From NCBI RefSeq assembly GCF_000812965.1, contig NZ_JSYN01000035.1, positions 1 through 64,000 on the forward strand: 64,000 nt of DNA. The letters run 5' to 3'. Source of the DNA: Pedobacter kyungheensis (GTDB lineage: Bacteria; Bacteroidota; Bacteroidia; Sphingobacteriales; Sphingobacteriaceae). Position numbers and translations under genes: made by a program. Positions within the stretch are counted from its first letter, which is position 1, and each line of letters starts with the position of its first letter. Shown piece by piece: positions 60,939 through 64,000 of this stretch. The notes below the pieces were generated by a model that was given only the letters and a program-made list of their open reading frames with translations, ran no database searches and was not told the origin of the DNA.

Positions 60939-63900
60939 TTACTGACTTTTCTTCTCAAAATACTCGCTCGGCATGCAGCCATAATACTGCTTAAATGCGG
61001 TAGAAAAATACGAGGGCGAATTAAAACCACACATATAGGTAATTTGTGCAATGGTATAGCGCTTGCTCTGCATCAGTTCGACCGCTTTATTAAATCTAAT
61101 CCGTTTGATAAAATCAGTTGCCGATTCGCCTGTTATGGCTTTAAATTTTAAATAGAGGTTTGAGCGGCTCATGCCAATCTCCCTGCTAAATTTGTCTACC
61201 GAGAAGTCTGAATCGGAGAGGTATTTTTCTACAATCTCAATCGCTTCTTTTAAAAACTCTTCATCGAGCGTATTAAAAGCCAGGTTCTGAGGCACAACCT
61301 CTTTGTTTCCGCTGTAATATTCCTTTAAACGTTTGCGCGATTTTAACAGGCTGGCAATCTTCGCACCCAGCATATCTACCGAAAAAGGTTTGGTCATGTA
61401 ATCGTCGGCACCCATTTCAAGGCCTTTAATTTGCTGGCTCACTTCTGTTTTGGCGGTTAACAACACCACCGGAATGTGCGAGGTATTGATATTCTGCTTT
61501 AATCTTTTACAAAAATGCAAACCATCCAATTCGGGCATCATTACATCACTTACCACCAGGTCGAACTGTTCTTTTTCTAAAATGTCCAATGCCATTTTAC
61601 CATCAAAAGCAGTGGTAATGTCATAACTTTCTTTAAAATAATCCTGCAGATAATCTAAAATTTCCTTGTTGTCATCAACCAGGAGCAGTTTGCTTCTTTG
61701 CCCATCGTTTTCATCAGGTTCAGTGGTTAGTAACTGATCGGTATCAGGCTCGTTATTTCCGGAGAGGGCTTCTTCATCGGTAACAATAGAAAGTTCGTAA
61801 CGGGTAGCTTCAGTTCTTACATCATGCTGATATGCGGCATCATCCATCGGAATGGCAACGGTAAAGCGACTTCCCTTTCCAGGCTCACTTTCTGCTTTAA
61901 TTGTTCCGTGGTGCAACTCTACCAGGCTTTTGGTAAAAGCCAGCCCCACGCCCGAGCCTAAATTCATTTCCTGGTTGTTAACCTGATAAAAGCGATCGAA
62001 AACCTTGGCTATTTCGTCGGCAGCAATGCCCACACCGGTATCAGTTACGGTAATAAGGGCATAATTGTTTTGAGTACTGAGTTCGACATTGATTTTATGA
62101 TGTGCACGCGTGTACTTGAATGCATTAGACAAGAGGTTGAACAGTATTTTCTCCATGGCATCACTATCGAAGTAGAAGGCTAATTTCGCTTCGCTGGAGT
62201 AATAGGTGTACTGCACCTCGTTCTTTTCTGATAATGGTTTAAACGACTCGTAAATCTCATGTATAAAGCTCACAATATCGCTTTTACCTACTTTGAGTTT
62301 CCGTGTGCCAGCTTCTGTTTTCCTAAATTCAAACAACTGATCAACCAGGTTATAAAGCCTTTTGGCATTAATGAGCATCATTTCGTGCCGCTTTGTAATT
62401 AACTTATCGGCCGAAGGTTTCTTAATCAGCTCTTCCAGTGGCGCCAGAATAAGGGTAAGCGGGGTTCTTAACTCGTGAGATACATTGGTAAAGAAATCCA
62501 TTTTTACCTGATTGATGTAACGCACCCGCTCTTTATCAACCCGCTCTAATTTAAGCTGCTGCAAAGCCTTAATCCTTTCGGAAATAATGCGATAGGCTAT
62601 GTAACTGCCGGTACCTGCCAGCGCCAACAGGAGCAGGTAAAACCAGGTAGCATTATACCAGGGCGGGGAAATGATTATTTTCATCGACCTTACCGCACTG
62701 GTTTCGCCATTTGGCCCCAGGGCCTTAATCAGAAAATTATAGCTGCCCGCCTTCAGGTTATTATAGGTTATTTTTAAATCTTCGGTACTTAGCCAGTCTT
62801 TATCCAAACCATCCAATTTATACAGGTAGCGGGTTCTGTTTGCTGAAATATAATTGAAGGTATTGAAATAGATGGTAAATTGTTTGTACGCTGAAGCAAA
62901 TTTGAGTTCGTCGCTCTGATCGATATGGTTATCGAGTATTTTGGTATCGTCGCCGCTGGTTACGTTCTTATTAAAAACAGCCAGGCCGGTAAACGTTAAC
63001 TTTAGGGGCAATTGCTGCTGCTTAATACCCGATGGATAGAAATAAGAAAGGCCTTTAATACCACCAAACAACAGCATCCCGTCTTTTGCCTTACAAAAAG
63101 CATAATCGTTAAACTGATTGTTCTGTAAACCATCACTTTCGTCAAAAGCCTGTGTTGTTTTGGTATCGGGATTGTAGCGAATAAGCCCACGATTGGTAGA
63201 AACCCACAAATTACCCTCGTTATCGGGCTGCAGGCCATAAATAGTGCCCTTAACAAAATCTTTCCTATCCTTATAGGTTACAAAGCTTTGCCGGCCGCCA
63301 TCGTATAAAATCAGTCCTTCACGCGAACCAATCCAAACCCTCCCCTTTTTATCTTCGGTAATACAACTAATTACCTCATCGTGCAGCTGCCTGGCGAGGT
63401 CGTTATCAAAAAGCAGGTTATCGGGATAGAAAAGTGTAATGCCGTTGGTAGTTCCGATCCAGATCCGGTGTTTGCTATCTTCAAAAAGGTATGTAATATC
63501 ATCAGAAGCAGGCCTTTTACCTGCCCTGTCTAAATGGATATGTTCAAAAGTCTGGTTCAGGGGAATAAACTGATCCAGGCCCGAGCGGGTACCGATCCAG
63601 ATCCGGCTTTTATAATCTTTCAAAATGGCATAAACCAGATCGCCGGCAATGCTGTTGGGATCGTGCTCGTTATGGCGATATCGCTTTACGTTACCGGTTG
63701 CAGGATTTAAGATGTTAAAACCACCGTTATGCATACCTACAAGCAAATTCTGGTTATCATCAAAGGCGATAGCTTTAATGTTATTCGAGCTTAAACTGTT
63801 GGCATTGCTTTCGCTACTGGTAAAATAGCTGATGGTATTGGCAGCCCTGTTCCAGTAATTTAAACCTTTATCATTGGTACCAATCCAGAAATTGCCCTTT

Positions 63901-64000
63901 ACATCTTCTTTAATTACGCTGATTACTTCATCATTTAAAGATAAGCGGCCGGTATTCTGACTTAAGAGGTTAAATTTGATATCGCTTTTGTGGTAGTAAT
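60939..64000 (-). CDS. Hybrid two-component system protein (beta-propeller sensor, kinase, receiver, AraC output), partial
   Basis: The C-terminus is in the window, the start lies beyond the right edge: the frame is open to base 64000 with no ATG needed at 63746. Reading order: Reg_prop beta-propeller repeats (SRIWIGTRSGLDQFIPLNQT, RVWIGSREGLILYDGG), Y_Y_Y domain (RYLYKLDGLDKDW), membrane helix (WFYLLLLALAGTGSYIAY), HisKA (FFTNVSHELRTPLTLILAPL), HATPase (DTGVGIAADEIAKVFDRFYQ), receiver (FDLVVSDVMMPELDGLHFCK) and AraC HTH (DFSVDKFSREIGMSRSNLYL). Such HTCS proteins usually sense glycan breakdown products and activate nearby uptake loci. It precedes the ECF sigma gene on the same strand (186-bp gap), but which operon it controls is not shown. 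Confidence 0.95.
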   Translation of the reverse strand, partial: YYHKSDIKFNLLSQNTGRLSLNDEVISVIKEDVKGNFWIGTNDKGLNYWNRAANTISYFTSSESNANSLSSNNIKAIAFDDNQNLLVGMHNGGFNILNPATGNVKRYRHNEHDPNSIAGDLVYAILKDYKSRIWIGTRSGLDQFIPLNQTFEHIHLDRAGKRPASDDITYLFEDSKHRIWIGTTNGITLFYPDNLLFDNDLARQLHDEVISCITEDKKGRVWIGSREGLILYDGGRQSFVTYKDRKDFVKGTIYGLQPDNEGNLWVSTNRGLIRYNPDTKTTQAFDESDGLQNNQFNDYAFCKAKDGMLLFGGIKGLSYFYPSGIKQQQLPLKLTFTGLAVFNKNVTSGDDTKILDNHIDQSDELKFASAYKQFTIYFNTFNYISANRTRYLYKLDGLDKDWLSTEDLKITYNNLKAGSYNFLIKALGPNGETSAVRSMKIIISPPWYNATWFYLLLLALAGTGSYIAYRIISERIKALQQLKLERVDKERVRYINQVKMDFFTNVSHELRTPLTLILAPLEELIKKPSADKLITKRHEMMLINAKRLYNLVDQLFEFRKTEAGTRKLKVGKSDIVSFIHEIYESFKPLSEKNEVQYTYYSSEAKLAFYFDSDAMEKILFNLLSNAFKYTRAHHKINVELSTQNNYALITVTDTGVGIAADEIAKVFDRFYQVNNQEMNLGSGVGLAFTKSLVELHHGTIKAESEPGKGSRFTVAIPMDDAAYQHDVRTEATRYELSIVTDEEALSGNNEPDTDQLLTTEPDENDGQRSKLLLVDDNKEILDYLQDYFKESYDITTAFDGKMALDILEKEQFDLVVSDVMMPELDGLHFCKRLKQNINTSHIPVVLLTAKTEVSQQIKGLEMGADDYMTKPFSVDMLGAKIASLLKSRKRLKEYYSGNKEVVPQNLAFNTLDEEFLKEAIEIVEKYLSDSDFSVDKFSREIGMSRSNLYLKFKAITGESATDFIKRIRFNKAVELMQSKRYTIAQITYMCGFNSPSYFSTAFKQYYGCMPSEYFEKKSQ

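Overview
The window comes from a Bacteroidota chromosome, most likely a Pedobacter-type member of the Sphingobacteriaceae. The sequence signs are SusC/SusD outer-membrane proteins with a FecR/ECF sigma pair, a hybrid two-component system, LytTR two-component genes, a fused MurF-alanine racemase, and promoters of the TTG-19-TAnnTTTG type. These promoters sit before both tRNA clusters and before the PAS kinase. The naming is inference from gene content; no 16S gene is present.

Bases 1-11700 are an accessory island. It holds two hypothetical genes, a PD-(D/E)XK nuclease fused to an ImmA/IrrE metallopeptidase, a truncated serine recombinase, and three copies of a tRNA 3'-end-like tail (5187, 8671, 11670). 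The first two tails lie in ~296-bp direct repeats. Between the first and second tails is a lipoprotein with a nuclease-like C-terminus, translationally overlapped by a small exported leucine-rich protein, so a candidate toxin-immunity pair. Between the second and third tails is a partly duplicated set of small exported or membrane proteins.

From 11745 the chromosome looks ordinary: a LytTR response regulator/histidine kinase pair, a small lipoprotein, a serine hydrolase, a TetR-controlled RND efflux operon with visible palindromic operators (16561-23056), and a trpD-trpF-trpB-trpA operon (25158-28981). The trp operon is preceded by a leader peptide with three consecutive Trp codons, a candidate antiterminator and a rho-independent terminator, which together make a complete attenuator. 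trpE, trpG and trpC are not in the window.

Bases 29270-41205 carry housekeeping and mixed genes: a KirBac-type channel, esterase, SDR, recR, a sodium/solute symporter, a LOG protein, a pair of paralogues of which one has an in-frame TGA, an ArsC-like protein, DUF502, murF-alr and recX. A tRNA-Gly/tRNA-Leu pair occurs twice (41300 and 47094) around a fucosidase, two NAD-dependent reductases, an AraC regulator and a GNAT.

The right end (47637-64000) holds a small HTH protein, a DUF92 protein, a PAS sensor kinase, and an ECF sigma-FecR-SusC-SusD-TlpA-hydrolase run. A hybrid two-component regulator runs off the edge. Intergenic DNA is rich in palindromic and tandem repeats.
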